64,000 nt of DNA from CAYLNH01 sp964384625. Lineage in GTDB: Bacteria; Verrucomicrobiota; Lentisphaeria; JABSQK01. A model generated the notes under the pieces. That model was not told the origin of the DNA and made no database searches. It was given only the letters and a program-made list of their open reading frames with translations. Location: NCBI GenBank assembly GCA_964384625.1, contig CAYLNH010000007.1, positions 6,822-70,821 on the forward strand. The letters are read 5' to 3'. Below, piece after piece: positions 19,246 to 27,826 of the stretch (within the stretch, counting starts at the first letter, position 1; every line of letters starts with the position of its first letter). Position numbers and translations under genes: made by a program.

Positions 19246-19953
19246 ATGACAGATCCGAGTAACACCAGCGTTGAAATGCACCGCAGTGTGCTGATCCTGA
19301 TCATCGCTCTCAGCCTCGTTGTCGTCCTCAGCATAGCCCTGTTCCAGCATCCCCCCGCCAGCGACTCCGCCGCCGCCCGCGCCATCCAGGCGCCGCGCGA
19401 CCGCTTTGCCGAACTGATGCAGACCGGCCGCCGGATGTATACCAAAACCGGCGACTACCACGAAGCCGAAAAGTATTTCCGCGAAGCCTGCACAATTGAC
19501 CCGACCAGCTCGGAAGCACTGGACGCCGTCGGCCAGATGGTCCTGCTGGACGGACGCTATGAGGAAGCCTATGAGCTGTTCAAGATGGCTGACGCCCTCA
19601 GTCCGGCCGTCTCGCGCTACGAAGCCGACATGGCCATCGCTCTGCTCTGCCTTAAGCGCTATGAGGAGGCGGAAGACATCGCCCGCACCGGCAGCAAACG
19701 CTATGGCGCGCCGCGGCACGAGTTCGCCCTGATCCTCGCCTGCGCCGCCCAGGAACAGGGCCGGCGCCAACCCGCCGAAAACCTTATCGCCGAGGTCCAC
19801 GATCTGATCGGCAACGACATCATCAAGATCGTTTCGACGCATGCCTGGGCGAAGCCGCTGCAGAAAAGCCCGACCTACCGCAAGATTCTCAAGGCCTCCC
19901 TGCCCGACTACGCGCCGCCGACCCCCGCCCCGCAGCCGGCCGCGGCCGACTAG
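19246..19953 (+). CDS. Membrane-anchored TPR-repeat protein
   Basis: A 235-residue protein. A single transmembrane helix (about residues 12-32, VLILIIALSLVVVLSIALF) is followed by about three tetratricopeptide repeats: YHEAEKYFREACTIDPTSSEALDAVG, YEEAYELFKMADALSP and YEEAEDIARTGSKRYG. These form a protein-binding scaffold facing the periplasm or cytoplasm. ATG 19246 or GTG 19237 could be the start, and neither has a clear ribosome site. Function is not recognised. Its stop codon begins a short repeat shared with mutL. Confidence 0.7.
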   Translation: MTDPSNTSVEMHRSVLILIIALSLVVVLSIALFQHPPASDSAAARAIQAPRDRFAELMQTGRRMYTKTGDYHEAEKYFREACTIDPTSSEALDAVGQMVLLDGRYEEAYELFKMADALSPAVSRYEADMAIALLCLKRYEEAEDIARTGSKRYGAPRHEFALILACAAQEQGRRQPAENLIAEVHDLIGNDIIKIVSTHAWAKPLQKSPTYRKILKASLPDYAPPTPAPQPAAAD

Positions 19954-19975
19954 ATAAGCTCGGCGGAAGTTTTCC
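19951..19975 (+). repeat. Stop-codon-abutting short repeat, copy 1
   Basis: TAGATAAGCTCGGCGGAAGT plus TTTCC. The first three bases are the TPR gene's stop codon. A near-identical sequence begins at the mutL stop (22157), and an inverted partial copy lies at 20092-20113, itself a 6-bp-stem hairpin (GGCGGA/TCCGCC). The remaining 170 bp up to mutL shows nothing else. Confidence 0.5.
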
Positions 19976-20284
19976 AGCCAGGGACGGAGGCCAAGCGCCG
20001 GTCCGGCCAGACGATGCCGAATAAGCGATGCGAGCATCGTGTTTTGACATCAACGCCGCCTGCCGCGAGCCGCGAACCCCGGGCAATCCGTGGCGGAAAG
20101 ACCTCCGCCGAGACCATCCAGCTGCAGGTCCGCAGCCCCCCTTCCTCCACCGCATGTCCGGTGCGCCGGACAACTGCGTCCGCGGGCCGGATGCCCCGTG
20201 GTTTTCCCGAATAAATCGCCGACCTCCCTGGCAGACCCGGACATCCCGTGGTCCATTGGGGCGCACCCCGCAAAAGGAGATCGC

Positions 20285-22159
20285 ATGAGCAGTATCCGCA
20301 TCCTTGACGAGGACGTCAGCAACCGCATCGCCGCCGGCGAAGTGGTCGAACGCCCTGCCTCGATCGTCAAGGAACTGGTGGAAAACGCCCTGGACGCCGA
20401 AGCTGATCGCGTCTCGATCAGCGTGGAACGCGGCGGCCGCTCCCTCGTGCGCGTAGTCGACAACGGCTGCGGCATGGACGCCGAAGATGCCGTGCTCTGC
20501 CTCGAAGCCCATGCCACCAGCAAGATCCGCACAACTCAGGACATCGACAATATCGGCACCCTGGGCTTCCGCGGCGAGGCGATCCCCAGCATTGCGTCGG
20601 TCAGCCGTTTCACCTTGCGGACGCGCCGGCACAACGAAGACGAAGGCACGGAAGTGACGGTCAACGGCGGCGTCATCAACAACGTCACCAGCGTCGGCTG
20701 CGCCCCCGGCACCTCGGTCACCGTACGCAATCTGTTCTACAACATGCCGGCGCGCCGGAAATTCCTGCGGGCAATCAGTACCGAGGAAGGGCACATCCAC
20801 GAAATCGCGCTGGTCCTGGCTCTGGCCAATCCGCAAATCGGCGTCGAACTGACGTTTGACCAGCGCGCGATGTTCGCGGTGCAGCCCGGTCAGGATCTGC
20901 GAACCCGCGCGGCCATGCTGCTGGGGCGTGACACCATGGAAGCGATGCTCGAAGTCGACTACGAAGATTCCGGCATCCGCGTGACCGGCTTCACCGCCAG
21001 GCCGGGATTGACCCGCAGTTCGCGCAAGGACCAGCGCGTCTTCGTCAACGGCCGGCCCGTGTGGAACTCCATTACGAACAACGCCGTCCGCGAAGCATAC
21101 CACACACTGGTGATGAAAGGCCGCTACCCGCCGGCCCTGCTGTTCGTCCAACTGGACCCGGGCATGGTCGACATCAACGTTCACCCGGCCAAACGCGAGG
21201 TCCGCTTCCGCGACGGCCGTTCCGTCGGCCGCGTCGTCGCCACGGCGGTCCAGAACGCCCTGCGCCACCTGGCCGCTGAACCGCCCGCCGCCAACGATGT
21301 CCCGCTCCAAGACATACCGCCGGCGCCCGCCATGCAGCCGCTGCTGACCGATGTCGCCCCGCCCCGGCCGATCACGCCCATCATCGATAACGCCTCGGCC
21401 CTGCCGCAGCCAGAACCCCTGCCGGACTCCGAAACTGCTTCGGAGTCGGCCGCGCCGGCGACGACGCCGGCAGCACCGGCCGAAATCCCGCCGATCGTCG
21501 AGGCCGACGAACGCCGCGCCGCCGGCACCGCCGTCTCCGCCGCCACCCAGAATGAGATCATCGGACTGCGGATCCTCGGCACGCTGGGGCGCGCCTACGT
21601 CCTGGCCGAAAGCCGGGACGGTCTCGTCCTGATCGACCAGCACGCCGCCCATGAACGCGTTATGTTCGAACGCTTCCTGCGGCAGGCCCGCGAAACCGAC
21701 GGCGCCTCGCAACAGTTGCTCATCCCCGTTACCATGGAGGTCTCCGCCGCCGACGCCCGGGTGCTGCGAAAGTACAACGACGAACTGTCGAAACTCGGAT
21801 TTGAGATCGAGAACTTCGGCGGCAACACCTTCATCGTCGCGGCCATCCCGCCGCACTTCCCTCAGGAGAATATCGTCGGCATTCTCCGCGACATTCTGGA
21901 TGACCTCGAAGAAGGCACCCTCGGCCGACGCCGGCCGGACGAACACCAGTTGGCGACGGCCGCGTGCAAAGCCGCGGTCAAGGCACACGACGATTTATCA
22001 CGTTTGGAAATCGACACACTGCTCGAGCAGTTGGTCAAGACCGAGATGCCGTACACCTGTCCGCATGGCCGTCCGACGATGATCAAGATCTCCTACCAGG
22101 AACTCGAGAAACGTTTTGGCCGGCGCGCCCCGGCCGGCAAAGACGACCCCGACCGCTAG
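20285..22159 (+). CDS. mutL: DNA mismatch repair protein MutL
   Basis: A 624-residue MutL. AAGGAGA just upstream fixes ATG 20285. The GHKL ATPase domain shows ELVENALDA (residues 30-38), DNGCGM (59-64), LEAHATSKI and GFRGEAI (94-100), then NLFYNMPARRKFL. A Pro/Ala-rich linker (about 335-420) leads to the C-terminal dimerisation domain. There the endonuclease metal motif DQHAAHERVMFE (about 452-463), an ACKAAVKAHD block and CPHGRPT (about 593-599) are intact, so this should be a nicking-competent MutL, as in bacteria without MutH. MutS is not in the window. Confidence 0.95.
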   Translation: MSSIRILDEDVSNRIAAGEVVERPASIVKELVENALDAEADRVSISVERGGRSLVRVVDNGCGMDAEDAVLCLEAHATSKIRTTQDIDNIGTLGFRGEAIPSIASVSRFTLRTRRHNEDEGTEVTVNGGVINNVTSVGCAPGTSVTVRNLFYNMPARRKFLRAISTEEGHIHEIALVLALANPQIGVELTFDQRAMFAVQPGQDLRTRAAMLLGRDTMEAMLEVDYEDSGIRVTGFTARPGLTRSSRKDQRVFVNGRPVWNSITNNAVREAYHTLVMKGRYPPALLFVQLDPGMVDINVHPAKREVRFRDGRSVGRVVATAVQNALRHLAAEPPAANDVPLQDIPPAPAMQPLLTDVAPPRPITPIIDNASALPQPEPLPDSETASESAAPATTPAAPAEIPPIVEADERRAAGTAVSAATQNEIIGLRILGTLGRAYVLAESRDGLVLIDQHAAHERVMFERFLRQARETDGASQQLLIPVTMEVSAADARVLRKYNDELSKLGFEIENFGGNTFIVAAIPPHFPQENIVGILRDILDDLEEGTLGRRRPDEHQLATAACKAAVKAHDDLSRLEIDTLLEQLVKTEMPYTCPHGRPTMIKISYQELEKRFGRRAPAGKDDPDR

Positions 22160-22182
22160 ATATGCTCGGCGGAAGTCTTTCC
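22157..22182 (+). repeat. Stop-codon-abutting short repeat, copy 2
   Basis: TAGATATGCTCGGCGGAAGT plus CTTTCC begins exactly at the mutL stop codon and matches the sequence at the stop of the TPR gene (19951). Confidence 0.5.
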
Positions 22183-22183
22183 G

Positions 22184-22550
22184 CCTCCCTGCCGGGGTCC
22201 GGGGCAGCGCCCCGCTTCCTTTTTCCTTTGCGCTTCCTTTGCGCGAAGCGCCATTCTCTGCCTTTCCGCGCCTTTGCGCGAAGCGCCATTCTCTGCTTTT
22301 GCGCGAAGCGCCCACTTTGTGGGGGTGCAGGGGGGCCACCGCCTCCCTGCCGGGGTCCGGGGCAGCGCCCCGCTTCCTTTTTCCTTTGCGCTTCCTTTGC
22401 GCGAAGCGCCATTCTCTGCCTTTCCGCGCCTTTGCGCGAAGCGCCATTCTCTGCTTTTGCGCGAAGCGCCCACTTTGTGGGGGTGCAGGGGGGCCACCGC
22501 CTCCCTGCCGGGGTCCGGGGCAGCGCCCCGCTTCCTTTTTCCTTTGCGCG
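22184..22550. repeat. 158-bp tandem repeat array
   Basis: Units begin at 22184, 22342 and 22500, each starting CCTCCCTGCCGGGGTCCGGG. Each unit also has internal duplications of GCGCGAAGCGCCATTCTCTGC-like words and ends in a CACTTTGTGGGGGTGCAGG segment. Copies 1 and 2 look identical by eye and copy 3 is truncated. Frames through it encode low-complexity peptides only, so I treat it as non-coding. Confidence 0.8.
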
Positions 22551-22553
22551 AAG

Positions 22554-22880
22554 CGCCGCGCTTACCCGCGCCGCCGGGCCGCGTCAATAATGACGCGGAG
22601 CAGTAACCGGGGGNNNNNNNNNNNNNNNNNNNNNNNNNNNNNNNNNNNNNNNNNNNNNNNNNNNNNNNNNNNNNNNNNNNNNNNNNNNNNNNNNNNNNNN
22701 NNNNNNNNNNNNNCCGCGTCAATAATGACGCGGAGCAGTAACCGGAGGCACGCCGCGCTTACCCGCGCCGCCGGACCGCGTCAATAATGACGCGGAGCAG
22801 TAACCGGAGGCACGCCGCGCTTACCCGCGCCGCCGGGCCGCGTCAATAATGACGCGGAGCAGTAACCGGGGGTGCGCCGC
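22554..22880. repeat. 62-bp tandem repeat array with 100-N gap
   Basis: Units at about 22714, 22776 and 22838 repeat every 62 bp, plus one before the gap. Each contains a perfect hairpin CCGCGTCA-ATAA-TGACGCGG. The gap (22614-22713, exactly 100 N) falls inside the array, so the copy number is unknown. No spacer diversity, hence not a CRISPR array. Confidence 0.85.
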
Positions 22881-22998
22881 GCCTGCCGTCCGGGCGCACG
22901 AAAACGGCCGTCAAAAGCCCCAGGCCCAGGGAAATTCGTTTGCATTGCCGAGGAACAGCGATTACTTAGATCCAGGAGGAAACGGAGGCCCCATCGCA

Positions 22999-24291
22999 AT
23001 GGAGAAACTTCCCTGGACACAAGTCCATTTCACCGGTATCGGCGGCGTCGGCATGACCGGACTCGCGCTCATCCTCGACGACTTCGGCGTCCGTGTCAGC
23101 GGCACCGACATGGTCGAGTCGACCAACACGCGCATGCTCCGGGAACGCGGTTGCCGGATCAACATCGGGCACGCCGCCGACCACGTCGAAACCCCCGACA
23201 TTCTCGTGTTCTCGTCGGCCGTCCAGCCGGACAACCCGGAACGCCAACAGGCGACTGAGCTCGGCATTCCACAAATTCGCCGCGGCGACTTCCTGGCGGA
23301 CCTGGCGAAGGCCTTTCCCCAACGTGTCTCCTGCGCCGGCTCCCACGGCAAAACCACGGTCTCGGCTATGCTCTCGCATATCCTGATCGAGACCGGCTGC
23401 GAGCCCGGCTACATGGTCGGCGGCACGGTTCCCGAACGCGAGTTCCCGGCGGCCGCCGGGCGCCGGGAGATCCTGGTTACGGAAGTTGATGAGTCCGACG
23501 GCACCCAGGCGAAGATGCTGAGTACACACGCTATCGTGACCAACGCGGAAGACGACCATTGCTGGAGCGTCGGCGGCATCGACAAACTCAAGGAGTGCTT
23601 TCGCACCTTTGCGGCGCGCAGTGATTTTCTGTTGGCCTACGACCTGCCCGAGACGCGCGAGTTGTTCAGCGATCATCCGCAGGTCGAATTCCTCGGCCCT
23701 GACGACGTGCGGTCCGACCTGCAGCTTCTGGTTCCCGGCGATCACAACCGGATCAACGCCACCTTATCCATCCGCATGGCGGCGCGGCTCAGTGTTGCCG
23801 AAGCCGACGCCGTCAGGGCCATGCAGACCTTCCCCGGCGTCGACCGCCGACAGAGCGTCCGCTACGAGGGCTCCGGCGTGTTGGTCATCGAAGACTACGC
23901 CCACCACCCGACCGAAGTCCGCGCCACGATTCAGGCCCTGCGCGAACGGCATCCGGACAAACGCCTGCGGCTCGTATTCCAGCCGCACCGGTTCGAGCGC
24001 ATCGCCCGCTACGGCACGGATTTCTCCCGCGAACTCGCGGCAGCCGATGACGTCGTGGTCGTTCCCACGTTCGCCGCGTGGCTGGATGACGCGGAGAAAG
24101 GCGATCCCGCCGCCATCGCCGCGGGGATCAGCGGGATCCCGGCACGGTTTGATGAACGGCCGTACAAGGAACTCGCCGACGATCTCGCACAGACTGCCGA
24201 TAACGGCGATCTCATTGCGGTCTTCGGCGCCGGCTCGGTGACGAAGCTGATCCCACTGTTGATTGAGGCTTTGAAGAAGGGAGGCAAGTGA
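22999..24291 (+). CDS. murC: UDP-N-acetylmuramate-L-alanine ligase
   Basis: A 430-residue Mur ligase adding the first L-Ala to UDP-MurNAc in peptidoglycan synthesis. ATG 22999 is preceded by GGAGG (22984-22988). The N-terminal UDP-binding motif is FTGIGGVGMTGLA (about residues 11-23), and the ATP P-loop is CAGSHGKTTVSAM (about 112-124). The central Mur domain includes VTEVDESDGT, and the C-terminal domain has VIEDYAHHPTEVRAT, typical of MurC. Its stop overlaps the ddl start (TGATG), so the two are translationally coupled. Confidence 0.95.
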   Translation: MEKLPWTQVHFTGIGGVGMTGLALILDDFGVRVSGTDMVESTNTRMLRERGCRINIGHAADHVETPDILVFSSAVQPDNPERQQATELGIPQIRRGDFLADLAKAFPQRVSCAGSHGKTTVSAMLSHILIETGCEPGYMVGGTVPEREFPAAAGRREILVTEVDESDGTQAKMLSTHAIVTNAEDDHCWSVGGIDKLKECFRTFAARSDFLLAYDLPETRELFSDHPQVEFLGPDDVRSDLQLLVPGDHNRINATLSIRMAARLSVAEADAVRAMQTFPGVDRRQSVRYEGSGVLVIEDYAHHPTEVRATIQALRERHPDKRLRLVFQPHRFERIARYGTDFSRELAAADDVVVVPTFAAWLDDAEKGDPAAIAAGISGIPARFDERPYKELADDLAQTADNGDLIAVFGAGSVTKLIPLLIEALKKGGK

Positions 24292-25238
24292 TGCTGGAAC
24301 TGCGGCATTTCAAAGAATACCACCGCGACGTCAAAGTCGGCGTCATGATGGGCGGCACCTCGTCGGAACGCGAGGTCTCGCTGAATTCGGGGCGGGCGAT
24401 TCTGGAAGCCTTGGAACAAGCCGGGTTCCAGGTGCGCCCCATCGTCCTGGATGCGAACGCTCTGCCGGATACGGCACGTGAGTTCGACGTCATCTTCCCG
24501 GCGCTGCACGGCGGGTTCGGCGAGGACGGCGGCATCCAGGACCTCCTTGACGACGCGAACATTGTTTACGTCGGCAGCGGTCCGCAAGCGAGCCGCATCA
24601 TCATGGACAAGACGGAGACGAAAGCCGTCCTGCGCGGCGCCGGCCTGCCGGTTCCCGGCGGGCGCCTGCTGAACAACTCGGCGGAGACCTTCCCCGAAGA
24701 ACTCCGCTTCCCGGTGGTCGTCAAACCCAACAGCGGCGGTTCCAGCGTCGGCATGAGCATCGTGCGCAACCCGCACGAATGGGGGCCGGCACTGTCGGAG
24801 GCCTTCCGCGAAGAACCCGTCGTGCTGGTGGAACAACTGCTGCGCGGCCAGGAACTGACCGTCGGCCTGATCGACGGCGAGCCGTTGACGCCGGTGGAAA
24901 TCGTGCCGCCCGGCGATTTCTACGATTACGACGCCAAGTACACCTACGCTTTCGGTCAGACCCAATACTTCTGCCCGCCCCACACCGTCACAGACGATCG
25001 CTGGGACGAACTCAAGGACATTGCCCGGGACGCCTACCACGTTCTCGGCGCCCGCGACCTGCTGCGGGTCGACCTGATGCTCGACAAACCGCACGGCCGC
25101 CCGAAGATCCTCGAAGCCAACAGCATTCCGGGATTCACCGCGACCAGCCTGTTGCCCAAAGCCGCCGGGGAAGCCGGCATCAGCTTCGAACAGCTCTGCA
25201 CCCATCTGGTCCTGACCGCGCTCGAACGGAACCGCTGA
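24291..25238 (+). CDS. ddl: D-alanine-D-alanine ligase
   Basis: A 315-residue ATP-grasp enzyme making the D-Ala-D-Ala end of the peptidoglycan stem. Blocks: VGVMMGGTSSEREVSLNSG (about residues 12-30), FPALHGGFGEDGGIQDLLD (about 67-85), VVVKPNSGGSSVGMS (ATP-grasp loop) and LEANSIPGFTATSLLP with the Mg-binding Glu/Asn. ATG 24291 overlaps the murC stop and follows GGAGG. Only murC and ddl of the usual mur cluster are here, and murB is not adjacent. Confidence 0.95.
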   Translation: MLELRHFKEYHRDVKVGVMMGGTSSEREVSLNSGRAILEALEQAGFQVRPIVLDANALPDTAREFDVIFPALHGGFGEDGGIQDLLDDANIVYVGSGPQASRIIMDKTETKAVLRGAGLPVPGGRLLNNSAETFPEELRFPVVVKPNSGGSSVGMSIVRNPHEWGPALSEAFREEPVVLVEQLLRGQELTVGLIDGEPLTPVEIVPPGDFYDYDAKYTYAFGQTQYFCPPHTVTDDRWDELKDIARDAYHVLGARDLLRVDLMLDKPHGRPKILEANSIPGFTATSLLPKAAGEAGISFEQLCTHLVLTALERNR

Positions 25239-25291
25239 AGGCGACCGCATCAGGGCGCGCCGAACCTTCCGGCGGCGGGTTCCGATACGCC

Positions 25292-25376
25292 CGCCGCGAA
25301 AAGACAGCCGGATCGGGTTCCTGCTCGCCGAAAAGAGACCCCAGACTGGCTTGGGACTTGGCTACACCCTCCGCGA
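25292..25376 (-). repeat. Dispersed 3'-flank element, copy downstream of ddl
   Basis: Reverse complement of the copies at 16242, 30727 and 41402: in sense of ddl it reads CGCGAAAAG, GGATCGGGTTCCTGCTCG, CGAAAAGAGACCCC, a hairpin-like AGACTGGCTTGGGACTTGG, CTACACCCTCCGCGAAAAGG. It lies about 55 bp after the ddl stop, so the orientation relative to the upstream gene matches that of other copies. Confidence 0.6.
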
Positions 25377-25495
25377 AAAGGGTGAGTAACGCTGCTCGGC
25401 CTCAAATCCCCAAGGGATTGTGGTGTCCCGCTCCGAGAAAAACCCCCGTTAGCTCGTCTGACGGGTGAAAGAGTTGTTTAAGTCGGTACCGCCCC

Positions 25496-25575
25496 CCCGT
25501 CTCAAACTCCCCTTGCTTCAGCGGCTTTGCGAGCATGCTCACAAAGCCGCTGAAGCAAGGGGAGTTTGAGACGGG
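25496..25575. repeat. 80-nt near-perfect palindrome
   Basis: Two 40-nt arms, CCCGTCTCAAACTCCCCTTG onwards and its reverse complement, meet at GAGCATGCTC (25531-25540). Only one position pair (25530/25541) fails to match. Weaker inverted similarity continues outward (GTGAAAGAGTTGTTT at 25465 versus AAACAACTCATTCAC at 25591). DNA this symmetrical can form a cruciform or a very strong RNA hairpin between ddl and tatD, and would end transcription from both sides. It can also arise as an assembly or amplification artefact. Confidence 0.85.
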
Positions 25576-25629
25576 AACAGACGTCGCATCAAACAACTCA
25601 TTCACGCACGACACAAGGCCATGGGGGTC

Positions 25630-25711
25630 TCCAGAAGGCTTTTCGCGGCAGGTGTGGCGACCATCCCCTTCAGTCCAGCCGTGGGAAATCGTTTCGCGGC
25701 AGGTGTGGCTA
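25630..25711 (+). repeat. 3'-flank element, two end modules supplying the tatD stop codon
   Basis: Two direct copies of the end module, GGCTTTTCGCGGCAGGTGTG (from about 25637) and CGTTTCGCGGCAGGTGTGG (from about 25690), about 52 bp apart. The CTA that closes the second one is the reverse complement of the tatD stop codon TAG. Confidence 0.55.
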
Positions 25712-26521
25712 CGGTACCGACGGCATCAGCACGTCGGCGTTCGCCCGGACCGTTGCCGCGAGCTGCTCCGCCGTCATCCCCCGCAACGCCGCCGCCCGCT
25801 CGTACAACCGCGGGATGATCCCCGGTTCGTTCAGCTTCTCCGGACAAAGACCGGCCTCTCTGTCGGCAGCCGTCAGCAATGGTTGGCGGAAGAGATCCGG
25901 AGAATCGGTTTCGAGCACAATCCGATCCAGCGGCGCCGCACAGAAGGCATCACGCAGGGCCTCCCTGGTGTTCTGCACCAGGGTCGGCGAGAACGAGATC
26001 AGCACCCCGAGGTCGAGCAGGCGATACATCAGCTTTCGCGAGCCGCCGAACGAATGGACCATGATCACGTCGTCCTCAACCTCGCGGTCGCGCAGGATTC
26101 CCTCGAGCCGATCCCAGGCTTTGACGCAATGAACCGCCGCCGGCCGATTCAATTCCCGGGCCAGCTCGAGCTGGGCTTCAAACACGTCCTCCTGCTCCGT
26201 GTAGCCGGACTCAACGAAATGCCGGTCCAAGCCGATCTCGCCGATGCCGCAGGGGGTGCCGACCGCCTTCGTCCGCAGGAGCTCCTGCCACTCGCCGGCA
26301 AAGCGCTCGACAAACCATGGGTGCAATCCGAGGAACGGCACGACGCCTTCACGGTCCGCAGCCAGATCAAGGACCTCCTGCCAGTCCTCCGGGCTGGTGC
26401 CGTTGCAGAGGAACTGCCCGACCCCGCGATCGCGGGCCCGGGCCAGGACATCATCCAGGACCGGGCGCAAACGCTCGTCCTGAAGATGCAGATGGCAATC
26501 GATGAATTGCAGGTCGGCCAT
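25709..26521 (-). CDS. tatD: TatD-family metal-dependent hydrolase (DNase)
   Basis: A 270-residue TIM-barrel hydrolase of the TatD family, reported as 3'-5' DNases or D-aminoacyl-tRNA-type hydrolases acting on divalent metals. Metal-binding motifs: DCHLHLQ (residues 8-14), CGIGEIGLDRH (about 90-100), a His in AAVHCVKAWD, MVHSFGG, and VLETDSPDL (about 203-211). Length matches the family (250-270). It ends inside a repeat module. The upstream gene on the same strand (FHA protein) ends 24 bp before its start, so it may be the third gene of the sigma/FHA operon. Confidence 0.9.
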   Translation of the reverse strand: MADLQFIDCHLHLQDERLRPVLDDVLARARDRGVGQFLCNGTSPEDWQEVLDLAADREGVVPFLGLHPWFVERFAGEWQELLRTKAVGTPCGIGEIGLDRHFVESGYTEQEDVFEAQLELARELNRPAAVHCVKAWDRLEGILRDREVEDDVIMVHSFGGSRKLMYRLLDLGVLISFSPTLVQNTREALRDAFCAAPLDRIVLETDSPDLFRQPLLTAADREAGLCPEKLNEPGIIPRLYERAAALRGMTAEQLAATVRANADVLMPSVP

Positions 26522-26545
26522 GGCCGTTCCCCGGCATTCGGGTTC

Positions 26546-26989
26546 TCAGTCGTCCGGCTCGAGGCCGCCGGAACGCGCGAAGACCAGCAGATAGGGCCCC
26601 AACTGGATGGCGTCGCCGTCGTGCAGGTGGTGCTCAGGCGTCCGTTCGCCGTTGACGTAGACGCCGTTCGTCGACTTGTTGTCGATCAACATGCGGAAGG
26701 GCTGTTTGGGGTAAATGGACAGGTGTTTGCCGGAAATCGACTCATGATCCAGCATCAGACTGCAGTCCGGGAACCGGCCGATCGTCGCCTCAGCGTCGTC
26801 CAGGCGAAACCAGAACGGGGCATCGCCTTTCTTGACCACCAGCAGGTAATCGCCGGGCTCGGACGGGATCGGATTGCGCGAGAGCAGACGGTAAACGGCC
26901 TTCAGTCGCTTACTGATCTGCGGCGGCGCTTCCACCGACCGGCGCTCCCGGTAGCAGTCACACAGGCGTTGTTCAAAGTCGTCCGTCAT
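26546..26989 (-). CDS. FHA-domain protein
   Basis: A 147-residue protein. Residues about 48-140 form a forkhead-associated domain with the phosphothreonine-binding pattern: IGRFPDCSLMLDHESISGKH, then DNKSTNGVYVNGE and a HLHDGDAIQLG strand. The N-terminal 45 residues are charged and helical. FHA domains bind phosphothreonine peptides. The start overlaps the stop of the ECF sigma gene by 4 bp (ATGA), so the pair is made together; a link between Ser/Thr phosphorylation and sigma activity is a reasonable inference. No kinase is in the window. Confidence 0.88.
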   Translation of the reverse strand: MTDDFEQRLCDCYRERRSVEAPPQISKRLKAVYRLLSRNPIPSEPGDYLLVVKKGDAPFWFRLDDAEATIGRFPDCSLMLDHESISGKHLSIYPKQPFRMLIDNKSTNGVYVNGERTPEHHLHDGDAIQLGPYLLVFARSGGLEPDD

Positions 26990-27603
26990 CCCGTCTCTCC
27001 CAATTCCTGGCGCAGTCCGTCGACCTCGCGCCGCAGCATTGTCATCAACCGATTCTTATGTTGATAGATCGTGTTGCGATCGAGGCCGAGGGCTTCACTG
27101 ACGTCGGCGACCTCCTTCTGCTCGAGGACATACAGACGGAATGACCGGAAGGTGCTGCCGTCGACCTTGCGTTTCACCCGCTCCAGCGCCGTGGCGAAGA
27201 TGTTGTTTTCCCATTCCCGTTCCCATTCCTCCAAGGGGTCGTCAAGGCCGTCTTCCAGCAGTTGGCTGCGGCCCGGGAATTTCTCCTGGCGGATGGAGGA
27301 ATAGAACATGTAGCGTTGCTCGCGGCGGAAGGCGTCCTGCACGCGGCCCTGAACGATACGGAACAGGAACGACCGGAACCGGCCGATCGCCGGGTCGTAT
27401 TGGAAGTCGGGCATCTTCTTGAAGAGCACCAGCATGGTCTCCTGGAGCACATCGTTGGACATGGTATCGGAGCAGCCGCGATAGCGCGCAAACCGGAGAA
27501 TCAAGCCGGCATAGAAATCAAAGAAGTCCTGCCAGGCGCCGTGGTCGTCCTGGTCCTTAAGTCGCTCCAGCAGGGTTTTGCTGGTCTTGTCCTGGTCACG
27601 CAT
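26986..27603 (-). CDS. ECF-type RNA polymerase sigma factor
   Basis: A 205-residue sigma-70-family protein with region 2 (DFFDFYAGLILRFARYRG, then QETMLVLFKKMPDFQYDP and FRSFLFRIVQGRVQDAFRREQ) and region 4 (VADVSEALGLDRNTIYQHKNRLMTMLRREV). It lacks regions 1 and 3, as ECF factors do. No anti-sigma gene follows; an FHA-domain gene overlaps its end instead. It has a well-formed promoter of its own 55 bp upstream. Confidence 0.88.
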   Translation of the reverse strand: MRDQDKTSKTLLERLKDQDDHGAWQDFFDFYAGLILRFARYRGCSDTMSNDVLQETMLVLFKKMPDFQYDPAIGRFRSFLFRIVQGRVQDAFRREQRYMFYSSIRQEKFPGRSQLLEDGLDDPLEEWEREWENNIFATALERVKRKVDGSTFRSFRLYVLEQKEVADVSEALGLDRNTIYQHKNRLMTMLRREVDGLRQELGETG

Positions 27604-27656
27604 GAAGACTGGCCCGTTTCGGTTCCCGATCCCGCACAGAGGCTGGCGGCGCCCGG

Positions 27657-27685
27657 ACTATAGTGCGCCTCCCGGCCGAAATCAA
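27657..27685 (-). promoter_or_regulatory. Promoter of ECF sigma-FHA-tatD operon
   Basis: On the minus strand, -35 TTGATT (27680-27685) and -10 TATAGT (27657-27662) are 17 bp apart, the best sigma-70-like promoter seen in the window. Expected transcript start is near 27650, about 47 nt before the sigma start codon. Confidence 0.65.
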
Positions 27686-27826
27686 TCGCCTGCCGGACAC
27701 GCGCTTGGCCTTGAGGTCCACCGGTTTCGGCGCTAGGGTTAGGCGGTTCCCCGATTGGGGCGGATGGTGCTGCTGCCGCACACTGTCCGGATATGACGTC
27801 GAAGCGAACAGAGGAGTTGGGTTGCG

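Noticed and set aside
22554..22880. Possible CRISPR array
   Set aside because: Units are identical end to end with no variable spacers, and no cas genes are present. It is a plain tandem repeat.
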